A stretch of 64,000 nucleotides of DNA from VXNE01 sp963664635 (GTDB lineage: Bacteria; Pseudomonadota; Gammaproteobacteria; Pseudomonadales; Azotimanducaceae): the NCBI GenBank assembly GCA_963664635.1, contig OY761542.1, positions 558,001 through 622,000 of the forward strand, written 5' to 3'. Positions within the stretch are counted from its first letter, which is position 1. Each line of letters starts with the position of its first letter. Both the position numbers and the translations under genes were made by a program. This document shows, in pieces, positions 44,257 through 53,291 of this stretch. The notes beneath the pieces were generated by a model. It searched no databases and was not told the origin of the DNA. It was given only the letters and a program-made list of their open reading frames with translations.

Positions 44257-44808
44257 GTGCAGCGTGCCGCGCCCCTTCCCGAACTGCTCGCCGCGTATCG
44301 GCGGCGCCATCCGGACGAGCCGGACGCCGCCCGTCTCGAGCGCTTCCTCGTGCGCCAGCCGCGCTGCTTCGAGCGGGACTGCTTCGACGATGGCCACGTC
44401 ACCGGGTCGGCCTGGATCGTCGACGCGACCGCGACCAGGGTGCTCCTCACGCACCATCGCAAGCTCGGCCGGTGGCTGCAGCCGGGCGGCCACAGCGACG
44501 GGAACCCCGACACCCTGGCCGTGGCGCACCGCGAGGCGGAGGAGGAGTCCGGGCTCGCGGTGCGGCCCGTCGACGGCCGCGTGCTCGACGTGGACATCCA
44601 CACCTTCCCGGCCCGGGGCGCGGACCCCGCCCACCTCCACTACGACGTGCGCTTCGCGTTCGTCGTCGCGGGCTCGGACCGGTTCCGGGTCGGACCGGAG
44701 TCGGTGGACCTTGCCTGGGTCGATGCCGACGCACTGCCCAGCCTGACGGACGAAGAGTCGGTGGTGCGCATGGCGCGCAAGTTCGCGCTGCGGTCCGGGA
44801 AGGGCTGA
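44257..44808 (+). CDS. NUDIX hydrolase
   Basis: A NUDIX-fold hydrolase of nucleoside-diphosphate-linked substrates, about 183 residues. The NUDIX box lies in GGHSDGNPDTLAVAHREA and the following EEESGL. The REAEEESGL half is intact, but the position of the first glutamate of the box (GX5E) is proline. The start is uncertain: GTG 44257 (GGAG about 11 bases upstream) is preferred over GTG 44197. It is divergent from the ABM gene and converges within four bases on the next MFS gene. Confidence 0.82.
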   Translation: MQRAAPLPELLAAYRRRHPDEPDAARLERFLVRQPRCFERDCFDDGHVTGSAWIVDATATRVLLTHHRKLGRWLQPGGHSDGNPDTLAVAHREAEEESGLAVRPVDGRVLDVDIHTFPARGADPAHLHYDVRFAFVVAGSDRFRVGPESVDLAWVDADALPSLTDEESVVRMARKFALRSGKG

Positions 44809-44812
44809 CGCG

Positions 44813-46063
44813 TCACGCGCGGCGGTGCGTCTCCGGCGCGGTCTCCGGCGCGAGGATGGCGAACAGCGCCGCCACGGTCACGAGCGCGAAGGCGGAGATC
44901 CACAGGGGCGCGTCGAGGCCCCGCGCGTCGCCGAGCCAACCGAGCAGGATGGGACCCGCCACGTAGCCCATGTCGCTCAGGGTGCGATAGGAACTCATGG
45001 CGGCGGCGTTCGCACCGGGGGGCGCGGAGTCGGCGGCGTACGCCGCGGGCGCCGCGCCGCCGGCCGCCACGGCGCCGCCCCAGACCGTGCACGCCACCAG
45101 GAACCAGGCGTAGTCCGGGGCGATGCTGAACGACAGCATGGAGACGCCGGTGAGTACCGTGGCGGGCACGATGACGGCCTTGCGCCCATAGCGGTCCGCC
45201 ATGGCCCCGGACGGATAGGTCACCGCGAGCCCGACGATGCTGCCGAGCGCGAAGCCGAAGCCGATGGCGGTGGCGGAAATGTCCAACCGGTCCCGGGCGA
45301 GTACGGGGACGATGCTGAAGAGCGCGCCCGTGCGTGCCACGGCGCCGATCAGGCTGATGAGGCAGGCGAGCAGGAAGCCCGTGTTGGCAGCGAGCGTCCG
45401 GAGCTGTTCGCGCAGCGGGCCGACGACCAGGCTTCCGCCCCGCTCGCGCAGCCCCAGCGCCCGGGTCTCCGCCACGCCGAACCAGGCGATGGCGGTGACG
45501 AAGGCGCTGGCGACGCCGTACACCAGGAAGGGCGCCTCCAGGGCGAACCGTTCCGCCAGGTAGCCGCCGGGGAGCGGCCCGACACCGACGGCGAACAGGA
45601 ACACGCCCTGGTAGATGGCCATCGTCCGCCCGCGGGTGGCGGTTCGGGTGATGTCGGCGAGGACGATCATTCCGGCGGTCATGACGATGCCGGCGCCGGC
45701 CCCGGCGACGAACCTGGCGAGTACCAGCTCGGGGTAGGTGGCGGCGGCCGCGCACCACAGGTTGCCGGCGGCGGAAACGGCGCCGCCGATGGCGAGCGCG
45801 GTGCGGCGGCCGAGCCAGTCGGCGACGCGGCCCGTCGGCACGCCGAGCAGCACGCGCGCCAGTCCGTAGACGGCGACAGTTCCCCCGATGGCCGCCTGGG
45901 AGACCCCGAAGGACTGCGCGTACAGGGGCAGTACGGGGATCACCGCGCCGAAGCCCAACTGGTTGACCGCGATGAGCACGCACATCCATGCGAGCACGCG
46001 GCGTGTGTCCCGGTCGGCGTGCCCCTCCCGCTCGGCGTGCCTGGAGTCGTTGTGCGCGCTCAT
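44813..46063 (-). CDS. MFS transporter, drug:H+ antiporter type
   Basis: A 416-residue protein with about twelve membrane helices. The motif GRVADWLGRRTAL (near residue 77) is the MFS motif A, repeated as SGAMADRYGRKAV in the second half. AGAGAGIVMTAGMIVLAD is the motif C-like stretch common in antiporters. The start ATG at 46063 (MSAHNDSRHAE) removes a non-homologous extension. It is divergent from the esterase with 86 bp between. Confidence 0.85.
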   Translation of the reverse strand: MSAHNDSRHAEREGHADRDTRRVLAWMCVLIAVNQLGFGAVIPVLPLYAQSFGVSQAAIGGTVAVYGLARVLLGVPTGRVADWLGRRTALAIGGAVSAAGNLWCAAAATYPELVLARFVAGAGAGIVMTAGMIVLADITRTATRGRTMAIYQGVFLFAVGVGPLPGGYLAERFALEAPFLVYGVASAFVTAIAWFGVAETRALGLRERGGSLVVGPLREQLRTLAANTGFLLACLISLIGAVARTGALFSIVPVLARDRLDISATAIGFGFALGSIVGLAVTYPSGAMADRYGRKAVIVPATVLTGVSMLSFSIAPDYAWFLVACTVWGGAVAAGGAAPAAYAADSAPPGANAAAMSSYRTLSDMGYVAGPILLGWLGDARGLDAPLWISAFALVTVAALFAILAPETAPETHRRA

Positions 46064-46149
46064 GCGCGGGGGTGGGCCCCCGCGCATTTGACATCGATGC
46101 GGCCGGCAAGCAACGTGGCGGGCTCCACGCAACCGGACCGGGGCAGCGC

Positions 46150-47037
46150 ATGAGCGACGAACTCGAACTCTCGGGCACCGTGCCCTACGCGATGTCCAGC
46201 GAACCGCCGCTGTCTTTCCGGGCCGACGGCTACGACTACGACCACGAGGTCCGGGTGATGTTGCCGCCGTCCCACGCCGTGTCGCCGGAGCGCTCGTACC
46301 CGGTGCTCTGGGCCATGGACGGCGTCCTGATGCACAGGATCGTCAGCGGTATCGTCGACATCTACAACCTCGGTCAGCGGCTGCCCGAGATGATCGTCGT
46401 CAGCGTCGGTCACTCCCCCGACCAGGGCATGGCGGGCTTCGGCAAGCGGGAGTTCGACCTGCACCCCGCCGGGTCCATGTTCGGGGACGACGACCTGGCG
46501 GAGAGTATCCTCGCCGCGGGGGAAGGCGGCGCCGTCATCGAGATGTCGGCGAACTTCAAGGGCGACCGGTTCCTCGACTTCCTCATCGACCAGTTGCGGC
46601 CCGTGCTGACGGAGCGATACCGCATGAACGGCGATCACGCACTGATGGGGCATTCGTCGGGCGGCTACTTTACGGGGTATGCACTGTTCGCCCGGCCGGG
46701 CGGCTTCGGGCGCTATCTTATCGGTAGCGGCACGCACCCGCAGACCCTCGAGCTGGAGGCGCGGTACGCCGCGTCCCACGACGACCTGCCGGCGCGGGTC
46801 TTCATCGGGGCCGGCGCCGGGGAGGTCAACAACCTCGAGATGTCGGCGTCCCGGCTCGTGAGCCGCTCGGTCTTCCTCGCGGAGAACCTGCGCATGCGCA
46901 GGTATCCGTCGCTGGCGCTCAAGACCCAGCTTTACGCCGACCGCGACCATTTCACGGTGATGCCGCCGATGTTCGCCGACGGACTGGAGTTTCTCTACGC
47001 CGACGAGGCCGAGAAGCTGACGCCGCTCCTCGCCTGA
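46150..47037 (+). CDS. Alpha/beta hydrolase, esterase D / IroE-like
   Basis: A 295-residue hydrolase of the COG2819 type, which includes siderophore esterases. The nucleophile elbow G167-H-S-S-G171 places the serine at 169. ADRDHFTVMPP near the C-terminus holds the likely catalytic histidine. It has no signal peptide, so it is probably cytoplasmic. An MFS_3-type transporter follows after 12 bases, a pairing like esterase plus exporter in siderophore loci, but no siderophore synthesis genes are present. Confidence 0.83.
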   Translation: MSDELELSGTVPYAMSSEPPLSFRADGYDYDHEVRVMLPPSHAVSPERSYPVLWAMDGVLMHRIVSGIVDIYNLGQRLPEMIVVSVGHSPDQGMAGFGKREFDLHPAGSMFGDDDLAESILAAGEGGAVIEMSANFKGDRFLDFLIDQLRPVLTERYRMNGDHALMGHSSGGYFTGYALFARPGGFGRYLIGSGTHPQTLELEARYAASHDDLPARVFIGAGAGEVNNLEMSASRLVSRSVFLAENLRMRRYPSLALKTQLYADRDHFTVMPPMFADGLEFLYADEAEKLTPLLA

Positions 47038-47049
47038 CGCGCGGCCGGA

Positions 47050-48363
47050 GTGTCCCGGGAGCCGGACGCCGGCCCGGCCGGCCCGGATGCGGACCGGTCG
47101 GCTCCGCGCCGGGGGAGCCCCCGGCCGCACGGCATGTTCGCGCCGCTCGGCGTGCGCGATTTCCGCCTGCTGTTCCTCGGCCTCCTGCTCGGACAGGCGC
47201 TGAGCCCGTTCCAGTTCGTGGCCCAGATCATCTGGGTGCAGGTGAGCGCCCCGGAGGATCTGCGCATCGTCCTGGTCGGCCTGATCGCCGCCGCCCGGGG
47301 TGGCGGGATGCTGCTGTTCGGCCTCTACGGCGGTGCCCTCGCGGACCGGTTCGACCGGCGGCGCCTGCTGATCGTGACGCAACTGGCGGCGCTGGTCCTC
47401 AACGTGGCGATCGGCGTCCTGATGGTGTTCGGCAGCGCCGAGGCGGGGACGCTCGTTCTGTTCTACGCGCTGACGTTCGTGGCCTCCGCACTGGTGTCGA
47501 TCGACCTGCCGACGCGGCAGGCCATCGTTCCGGACATCGTGGGCCGCCAGTTGACCACGGCCGGCATCGCCCTCAACGCCGCCGGCGGGCAGATCGCGCT
47601 GCCGGTGGCGATCATGAGCACGGGCTTCGTCATCGACGCGTTCGGCCCGGGGGTCGGTTACCTCGTCGGGTCCGGAGCGCACGTCGCGCAGCTCGCGACG
47701 CTCGCCCTCATGCGGATACGCACGCGTCGCGAGGCGGCCGCCGGGTTCGGTCCCGGAGCTGCGCTGCGCGACATTCGCGACGGCATCGCCTACACCCGCC
47801 GGGAACCGGTCATCCTCTGGGCGGTGGTGCTCCTGGTGGCGATGACGGGGTTCGGTTTCCCCGCGGTGGCGAACCTGGGGCCGACCTGGATCACGACGGT
47901 GGTCGGCGTGCCGGTCCGGGATTTCGGACTGGTTGCCGCGACCTGGGGCGTGGGTGCGCTGATGGCGTCGATGACCCTGGCCCGCTTCGCGCGCTACGAG
48001 CGCAAGGGGATGATCGTCGGGGTCGCGGCGCTGGTCTTCGGCCTGTCGTTCCTGGTGTTCGGCGGCGGGCACACGGTGGCCAACGCGGTGATCGGGAACT
48101 TCGGCCTCGGCGTGGCGATGGCGAGCGCTCAGATCGCCGGCACCGCGCTCATCCAGCTCGTCGCTCCGGGGGAGTTCCGGGGACGGGTCATGAGCCTGCT
48201 CAACCTGAACATGGGCGTCGCCCAGCTCGTCACGCTGCCGCTGGCCGCGCTCGGGCAGTGGATCGGGCTCGAAGTGCTGTTCCCCGCGCTGGCGGTGTCG
48301 CTGCTCGCCGTGACCGTGCTGATCCTGGCGACCCGCCGCGCGTTGTGGCGCGTGCGGGTGTAG
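47050..48363 (+). CDS. MFS transporter, EntS-like (second)
   Basis: A transporter of up to 437 residues and about twelve helices. The loop GGALADRFDRRRLLI is MFS motif A, and STGFVIDAFGPGVGYLVGS follows in the middle. GTG 47050 lies 12 bases after the esterase. An ATG at 47134 (MFAPLGVRDFRLLFLG) starts right before the first helix and may be the true start, because the first 28 residues are Pro, Gly and Asp-rich. It belongs to the same group as the transporter after holA. Confidence 0.82.
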   Translation: MSREPDAGPAGPDADRSAPRRGSPRPHGMFAPLGVRDFRLLFLGLLLGQALSPFQFVAQIIWVQVSAPEDLRIVLVGLIAAARGGGMLLFGLYGGALADRFDRRRLLIVTQLAALVLNVAIGVLMVFGSAEAGTLVLFYALTFVASALVSIDLPTRQAIVPDIVGRQLTTAGIALNAAGGQIALPVAIMSTGFVIDAFGPGVGYLVGSGAHVAQLATLALMRIRTRREAAAGFGPGAALRDIRDGIAYTRREPVILWAVVLLVAMTGFGFPAVANLGPTWITTVVGVPVRDFGLVAATWGVGALMASMTLARFARYERKGMIVGVAALVFGLSFLVFGGGHTVANAVIGNFGLGVAMASAQIAGTALIQLVAPGEFRGRVMSLLNLNMGVAQLVTLPLAALGQWIGLEVLFPALAVSLLAVTVLILATRRALWRVRV

Positions 48364-48395
48364 GGGACGCCTCTGGGCCGGCGCTGAGGCGTCCC
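48364..48395 (+). terminator. Hairpin directly after the second EntS-like MFS gene
   Basis: GGGACGCCTC (48364-48373) and GAGGCGTCCC (48386-48395) form ten perfect pairs around a 12-base loop, starting at the base after the stop codon. No T tract follows. It may end the esterase-MFS transcript or be another member of the palindromic repeats found close by. Confidence 0.55.
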
Positions 48396-48433
48396 GTCGC
48401 GAATTCACGTACGTCCCGGTGACCACAAGGTCT

Positions 48434-48510
48434 GGGACGGGCGACCACGAGGGTCGGGGACGGGCGACCACGAGGGTCGGGGACGGGCGACCACGAGGGT
48501 CGCCCCTACG
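48434..48510. repeat. Three 23-bp tandem repeats ending in a REP-like palindrome
   Basis: An exact 23-base unit starting GGGACGGGCGACCACG is repeated three times without spacing (48434-48456, 48457-48479, 48480-48502). A partial, diverged copy precedes it. The last unit completes a palindrome GGCGACC-ACGAG-GGTCGCC, the same type as at 43839-43859. The array sits between the MFS gene and the 3' end of the beta-propeller gene. Such an exact array suggests recent copy-number change. Confidence 0.9.
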
Positions 48511-51500
48511 GGGTCCCGCAGGAACTTCCCTCGTAGAGCCCGATGTCGTCGATCCAGACGTCGAGGGCGCTCTGGGCGAAGTCGAACGCCACCCGCGCCT
48601 TCAGGTCCGTCTCGCCGATCGTGAACGTATGGCTGAACGACCGCCACGACAGCGACAGGTCCGCCCGGTGCTGGCCGCCGCTCAGGTTGCGCCAGTCGTC
48701 GAGGTTCGTGTCCACGTAGGCGGTGATGAAGCGCCCGGCGCCCTGCGACCGCGCGCGGTAGCAGAGGGTGTATTCCTGGCCGGAGACGACCATCACGGCG
48801 TGGCTGAGCTGTGCTCTCCAGGGATCGTCGTGCGCGGACTCGAGGTCGACGTAGACCGCGCCGTTGCGCTCGTTGATCGAGTTCGCGACCAGCTCGACCG
48901 TGTTCCAGTTGTTGTTGAACTGTCCCGCCGTGAACGCGCCCCCGCTCGTGATCAGGTTCCCGGACCGGGCGGGCGGGTCGGACTGCTCGGAGAAGAACAT
49001 CAGGTCGTTGCTGAAGAGCCCCCGCGGGTTCTGCAGTTGCAGGAAGTGGAGCCCGCCGGGCTCGGGGTTCTCGGAGAACGTGATCACGAGGATCTCGTCG
49101 TCGCAGTCCGGCATCGTGCCGACTTCGCAGCCGACGCTGCCGTCGACCCTGCTCCCGTCGACGAAGATCGCCGCGTCCTCCTCGATGTGCCGGGCGTTGA
49201 TGCGCAGCGTGGACGTGTCCGTCAGGAAGGGGATATCGACGTTGCGCACCTGGGCCTCGATGTCGGCCACCGGCCAGAGGGCGGGTTGACGATGCTCCGC
49301 GCCGACGCCGGAACCGGCCCGGGCGGTGAGCGTCACGACCATGTCGCCGTTGGCCGCGTGCTGGCGCAGGCGCAGGCTGCCCCAGACACCGCTGCCCTCG
49401 AGCGCTTCGTAGCGCCCGTTCCGATACTCCATCGCGACGGCATGGACGTTGCCGGAGGTGGCCTTGCGCATGCCTTCCCCGCGCAGCGCGATCGCCCCGT
49501 CGGCGGCCGCCTCCTCCAGCTTCGCCAGCATGCTGCGCGTCCCGGACGTCTGCGCGGTGTCCGTGTTCAGGGTCACCTGCCGCGCGAAAGCGCCGTGGAA
49601 CCCGGTGCTGCCCTGCCGCACCATCTGCCAGATGTCGGGGGACGCCCCGGCGAGGATCCACATGTCCCGCTCCGGGAAGGTGTCGTCCATGCGCACGATG
49701 GTCATCAGGTCGATGATGTTGAGGCGTCCCTGGGGCAGCATCGTCCAGCGGTCGTAGGCGCCGCGCCAGGTCGGCGCGTCCATGCCGGTGCCGGGCGTGT
49801 TCGTGCTCACCAGGAAGGGCGGCAGGTGACACGAGCCGCAGGTCTGCGCGCCCGTGGTTTCGCCGCTGTCGTTGATGAAGCTGAACTCGAAGAAGCCGGC
49901 CCTGGCCTGGTCGGTCATGACGTTGTCGACGGGCCGCCCGGGCGCCGGCGGAAAGGGAATGCCGAGAATGAAGCGGGACAGCGCGTCCCGGTCGTCCGCA
50001 TCCATGAGTCCCGCCTTGCCCTCGTCGTTGCGCGGGCAGTCGTCTTGGTCGCACATGGTGTTCGCCATCGTGCCGTCGACCAGGAAGCGCGTGCAGCTCA
50101 CGGGGTCGTCGAGGCTGCAGTTGGGCTCGACGTCCGCGTTGATGGACGAGGTGTTGCGGCCGCCGTAAGGGTCGCCGGGAATGCCGTCCCAGTGGTACGG
50201 CGCGGTGTCGCGGATGCCCCGCACGGGCATCGTCAGTCGGGGCGGGATCTGCGTGCAGCCCTCGACATCGCACTCCGGGGTTGCAAGCACCCAGAGAAGC
50301 TGGTCGGTGTGGCCGTCGGGATGGCAGCTCTCGCACGAGAACGTCCCGGTCGACGAAGTGTCGGCGTCGTTGAAAGCGATGCGGCCCCGCTTGATCTCGG
50401 GGTCGGTCGGGTCTTCCAGGGGGACGGCGGCGGTGAGCGTCGGGCTGTCCGTGGACGACACGTCCACGAGCGACACCGAGTTGGCGACGGCGTTCAGCAC
50501 CCAGGCCTCGCTCGGCGCCCCGTCGGCGTCCGACACCAGGGCGATGCCGCGCGGCACGGCGTCCACCGAGACGCGCCCGAGCACGTCGCCGGTCCCGGCA
50601 TCCACCGTAAAGACCTTGTCCGACCCCGCCGCCGTGACCACCAGCGTGGAGTCGTCGTCGCTGACCTGGATGCCGAACGGCGTGGCCAGGGCCATCCCCG
50701 CGGCCGGATGTTCCGGTGGCGGGAGCTCGAGATCGAAGCGTTCGGGATCGGCACACCCCGCGGAGGGGCACGCCACCTTCGTGACCTGGTTGAGGAACGC
50801 CCGGTTGTCCATCTCCGCGAGGCCGTGCCCCTCGGTGCCGGCGCGTCCGTTCGAGGTGTTGCGCGCGTCGGCCTGGGCGACGAAGACGTTGCCCTCGCTG
50901 TCCACGGCCACGCCGTACAGCAGCGTGCCGACGCCCGTCACGGTCTCGACGAGTGCGTCGGTGGCGGTGTCGAAGACGAACAGGTCGCGGTCGGGTATGC
51001 GGGAGTTCTTGACGATGTCCGCGTCGTAGCCGGCCGAGAGGACGTTGTTGTTGGTGAAAACGTGTTCGACCGCGTTGAACGTACAGGTGTCGCCGTCGAT
51101 GCCGCCGGCGACACAGCCGGAGAGCTGGCTCTGGTTGTTCGATTCGAACGGGACGACGTAGAGACGGCCGCCCCGGACCGCGATCGCGCGGGGATCCTGG
51201 GCGCGGATGTCGAGATGCCCCGTCACGGTACGCGTGGCGACGTCGACGATCGCGACGCGGTTGGACGGGGACAGGGCGACATAGGCCTTGGCGTCGCTCG
51301 CGAAGGCGATACCGGCCGGCTCGTCGAAACGGGTTGCGAAGTTCTCGGGATCGACCTCCTGCACCGTGGCCACCACCTGGCGATACGTGTCGCTGGCGGA
51401 GTCGATGTCGATGACGCTGACGGAGTCCGAGACGTGATTCGCGACCCACACCTCCTTGCCGTCGGGCCGCACCGCGACGCTCACCGGGTCGACCCCCGTC

Positions 51501-51784
51501 GAAACGCTGGCGACCACCGCCCGGCTCGACGTGTCGATGACGTCGAGCGTGTCCGCCGGGGTGTTCGCCACGTAGACGAAGGAGCCGCTGACGGCGATGG
51601 GCCGGGCGTGCGGGCTCAGGAAGACGGGGTGGCCGATACCGTCCGCGGTGGACTCCGCGTCGTCCTCGGCGGCTCCGGTGGCTTCGGTGGCGACGCCGGC
51701 AAGGAGCGCGAGCGCCGCGCACGCAACCCACCTGCGCAAGTCCGCGGGAGCGTGTCGTGCGATCGAGTTGCCGAGTCCCTCCAT
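48506..51784 (-). CDS. Large exported YVTN beta-propeller protein with two c-type haem motifs
   Basis: A 1092-residue protein. A signal peptide at residues about 20-40 (WVACAALALLAGVATEATGA) points to export. Residues from about 60 to 470 contain repeated blades of the YVTN type (VYVANTPADTLDVID, VWVANHVSDSVSVID). Haem-binding motifs C484-E-S-C-H488 and C649-G-S-C-H653 follow; the stretch RGIRDTAPYHWDG between them recalls di-haem cytochrome c peroxidase relatives. The C-terminal 150 residues look like a jelly-roll carbohydrate-binding module. The start ATG at 51784 is chosen because upstream residues precede the signal. The function is unknown, perhaps a periplasmic or surface redox protein. 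Confidence 0.85.
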   Translation of the reverse strand: MEGLGNSIARHAPADLRRWVACAALALLAGVATEATGAAEDDAESTADGIGHPVFLSPHARPIAVSGSFVYVANTPADTLDVIDTSSRAVVASVSTGVDPVSVAVRPDGKEVWVANHVSDSVSVIDIDSASDTYRQVVATVQEVDPENFATRFDEPAGIAFASDAKAYVALSPSNRVAIVDVATRTVTGHLDIRAQDPRAIAVRGGRLYVVPFESNNQSQLSGCVAGGIDGDTCTFNAVEHVFTNNNVLSAGYDADIVKNSRIPDRDLFVFDTATDALVETVTGVGTLLYGVAVDSEGNVFVAQADARNTSNGRAGTEGHGLAEMDNRAFLNQVTKVACPSAGCADPERFDLELPPPEHPAAGMALATPFGIQVSDDDSTLVVTAAGSDKVFTVDAGTGDVLGRVSVDAVPRGIALVSDADGAPSEAWVLNAVANSVSLVDVSSTDSPTLTAAVPLEDPTDPEIKRGRIAFNDADTSSTGTFSCESCHPDGHTDQLLWVLATPECDVEGCTQIPPRLTMPVRGIRDTAPYHWDGIPGDPYGGRNTSSINADVEPNCSLDDPVSCTRFLVDGTMANTMCDQDDCPRNDEGKAGLMDADDRDALSRFILGIPFPPAPGRPVDNVMTDQARAGFFEFSFINDSGETTGAQTCGSCHLPPFLVSTNTPGTGMDAPTWRGAYDRWTMLPQGRLNIIDLMTIVRMDDTFPERDMWILAGASPDIWQMVRQGSTGFHGAFARQVTLNTDTAQTSGTRSMLAKLEEAAADGAIALRGEGMRKATSGNVHAVAMEYRNGRYEALEGSGVWGSLRLRQHAANGDMVVTLTARAGSGVGAEHRQPALWPVADIEAQVRNVDIPFLTDTSTLRINARHIEEDAAIFVDGSRVDGSVGCEVGTMPDCDDEILVITFSENPEPGGLHFLQLQNPRGLFSNDLMFFSEQSDPPARSGNLITSGGAFTAGQFNNNWNTVELVANSINERNGAVYVDLESAHDDPWRAQLSHAVMVVSGQEYTLCYRARSQGAGRFITAYVDTNLDDWRNLSGGQHRADLSLSWRSFSHTFTIGETDLKARVAFDFAQSALDVWIDDIGLYEGSSCGTP

Positions 51785-51917
51785 CTTCGGATTCCGGGGC
51801 GGGTGGTGCGGAACGGTGGCGCTCAACGAGCGGTAACAGGCGAGTATAGGACGGTTGCGGGCCGGGGCAAGGGCCGTGACCGGGCCCCTATCCGGGCCCC
51901 TGCCGGACATGCTCGCT

Positions 51918-53291
51918 TCAGAACAGGCGCTCGAACAACGGGCCGGCGACACGGGAGCGGCCGTTCCTGCGCAGCTCCTTCCGGTCGGCCATGCGGCCGA
52001 GTGCCACGAGGGCCTTCGCCCCCAGCCAGCGGACGGGCTCCACCGGCCACTTCGGGGGCACGTCGTCGACCCAGGCGAGGTCCACCAGCGGCGTGTCGCG
52101 CTCGAGGACGAGGTCCGTGAGGATGCGGGCGGCCAGGTTGGATGCGGCTACCCCTTCCCCCGTGTACCCGCCGGCGGCGCCGAACCCCGACGGCCGGTCG
52201 AACGTGACGAAGGGCCGGCCGTGGCGTGGCACGCCGAGCACGCCGCCCCAGCGATGCGTTACCCGGGCGTCGCCAAGGGCCGGCAGCAGGGCGCGCATGG
52301 ACGCCTCGACAGCGGCGAGTCCCGGGTCGTCCGGTTCGACCCGCGGCCGGATGCCGGAACCGAAGCGGTACCCGATGCGGCCGCCAAAGGCCAGGCGGTC
52401 ATCCAGCGTTCTCTGCCCGTAGATCGTGATGCGCCGACCGTCCGCGAACGTCTCGCGCCGCGCGAGCCCGAGCGCGCTCCAGGTCTCGGCGGACAGGGGC
52501 TCCGTGGCGACCATCATGGTGTAGACCGGCACCAGGCGGCGCCGATGGCCGGCGATGGTGTCGGTGTACCCCTCGGTCGCGCGCAGCACGACGCCGGCGC
52601 GCACGGCGCCGCGCGCGGTCTCGACCCGGCCCGGCCCGATGGCATGCACGGGAGTGCGCTCGCAGATCGTGATCCCCTTGCGGCGCACGGTGTCGCCGAG
52701 GCCCCGCACCAGGCGTGCCGGATGGATGGCCGCACAGTGGCTGGTGTAGGAAGCGCCGCAGTTCGGCCGCACGCCGATGCGCCGCGCGGACTCCTCGGGC
52801 TCCAGGAAGGTGAAGTCGTCATCCGTGAAGCCGATGGCGTGCTTGTGGGCGATGTCTTCCCGGAAGCGCTCCGCATGGCCTTCCGTGGTGGCCACGACCA
52901 GCGTGCCACCCTTGGCGAAGTGACAGTCGACGTTTTCGGCCTGGCAGACCCGCCCGATCTCGTCGACGGTGTCCTGCATGGCGCGCAGCAACGCCAGCCC
53001 CCGCCCCTGCTCCGGCCCGTGCAGGCGTTCCTCGATCCCCTCCGCCATGCCCATGCACCAGCCGCCGTTGCGCCCGCTGGCGCCGAACCCCACTGTCTCG
53101 GCCTCGAACACCGCGATGCCGAGGTCTGGCTGGTGGCGGTTCAGGTAGTACGCGGTCCACAGCCCGGTGAAGCCGCCCCCGACGATCGCCACGTCCACGC
53201 TGTCGGGCAGGGAGGCGGGGGGCTCGGGCTCCGGCAGGTCCTCCAGCGAGTGGAACCAGAAGCTGCCGTTGTGGTGGGCGGGGAGCTTCAC
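51918..53291 (-). CDS. FAD-dependent oxidoreductase (DAO / gamma-glutamylputrescine oxidase-like)
   Basis: A 457-residue flavoprotein. The dinucleotide-binding motif VAIVGGGFTGLWTAYYL lies at about 34-50, followed by GASGRNGGW, a feature of D-amino-acid oxidase-fold enzymes related to PuuB. Such enzymes oxidise amines or amino acids. The substrate is unknown, and no polyamine genes are adjacent. The start is a GTG at 53291 that overlaps the stop of the upstream coiled-coil gene (GTGA), so the two are translationally coupled. Confidence 0.87.
   Translation of the reverse strand: MKLPAHHNGSFWFHSLEDLPEPEPPASLPDSVDVAIVGGGFTGLWTAYYLNRHQPDLGIAVFEAETVGFGASGRNGGWCMGMAEGIEERLHGPEQGRGLALLRAMQDTVDEIGRVCQAENVDCHFAKGGTLVVATTEGHAERFREDIAHKHAIGFTDDDFTFLEPEESARRIGVRPNCGASYTSHCAAIHPARLVRGLGDTVRRKGITICERTPVHAIGPGRVETARGAVRAGVVLRATEGYTDTIAGHRRRLVPVYTMMVATEPLSAETWSALGLARRETFADGRRITIYGQRTLDDRLAFGGRIGYRFGSGIRPRVEPDDPGLAAVEASMRALLPALGDARVTHRWGGVLGVPRHGRPFVTFDRPSGFGAAGGYTGEGVAASNLAARILTDLVLERDTPLVDLAWVDDVPPKWPVEPVRWLGAKALVALGRMADRKELRRNGRSRVAGPLFERLF

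Noticed and set aside
48434..48502. Possible CRISPR array of 23-bp repeats
   Set aside because: The units are directly adjacent without spacers, so this is a simple tandem repeat.
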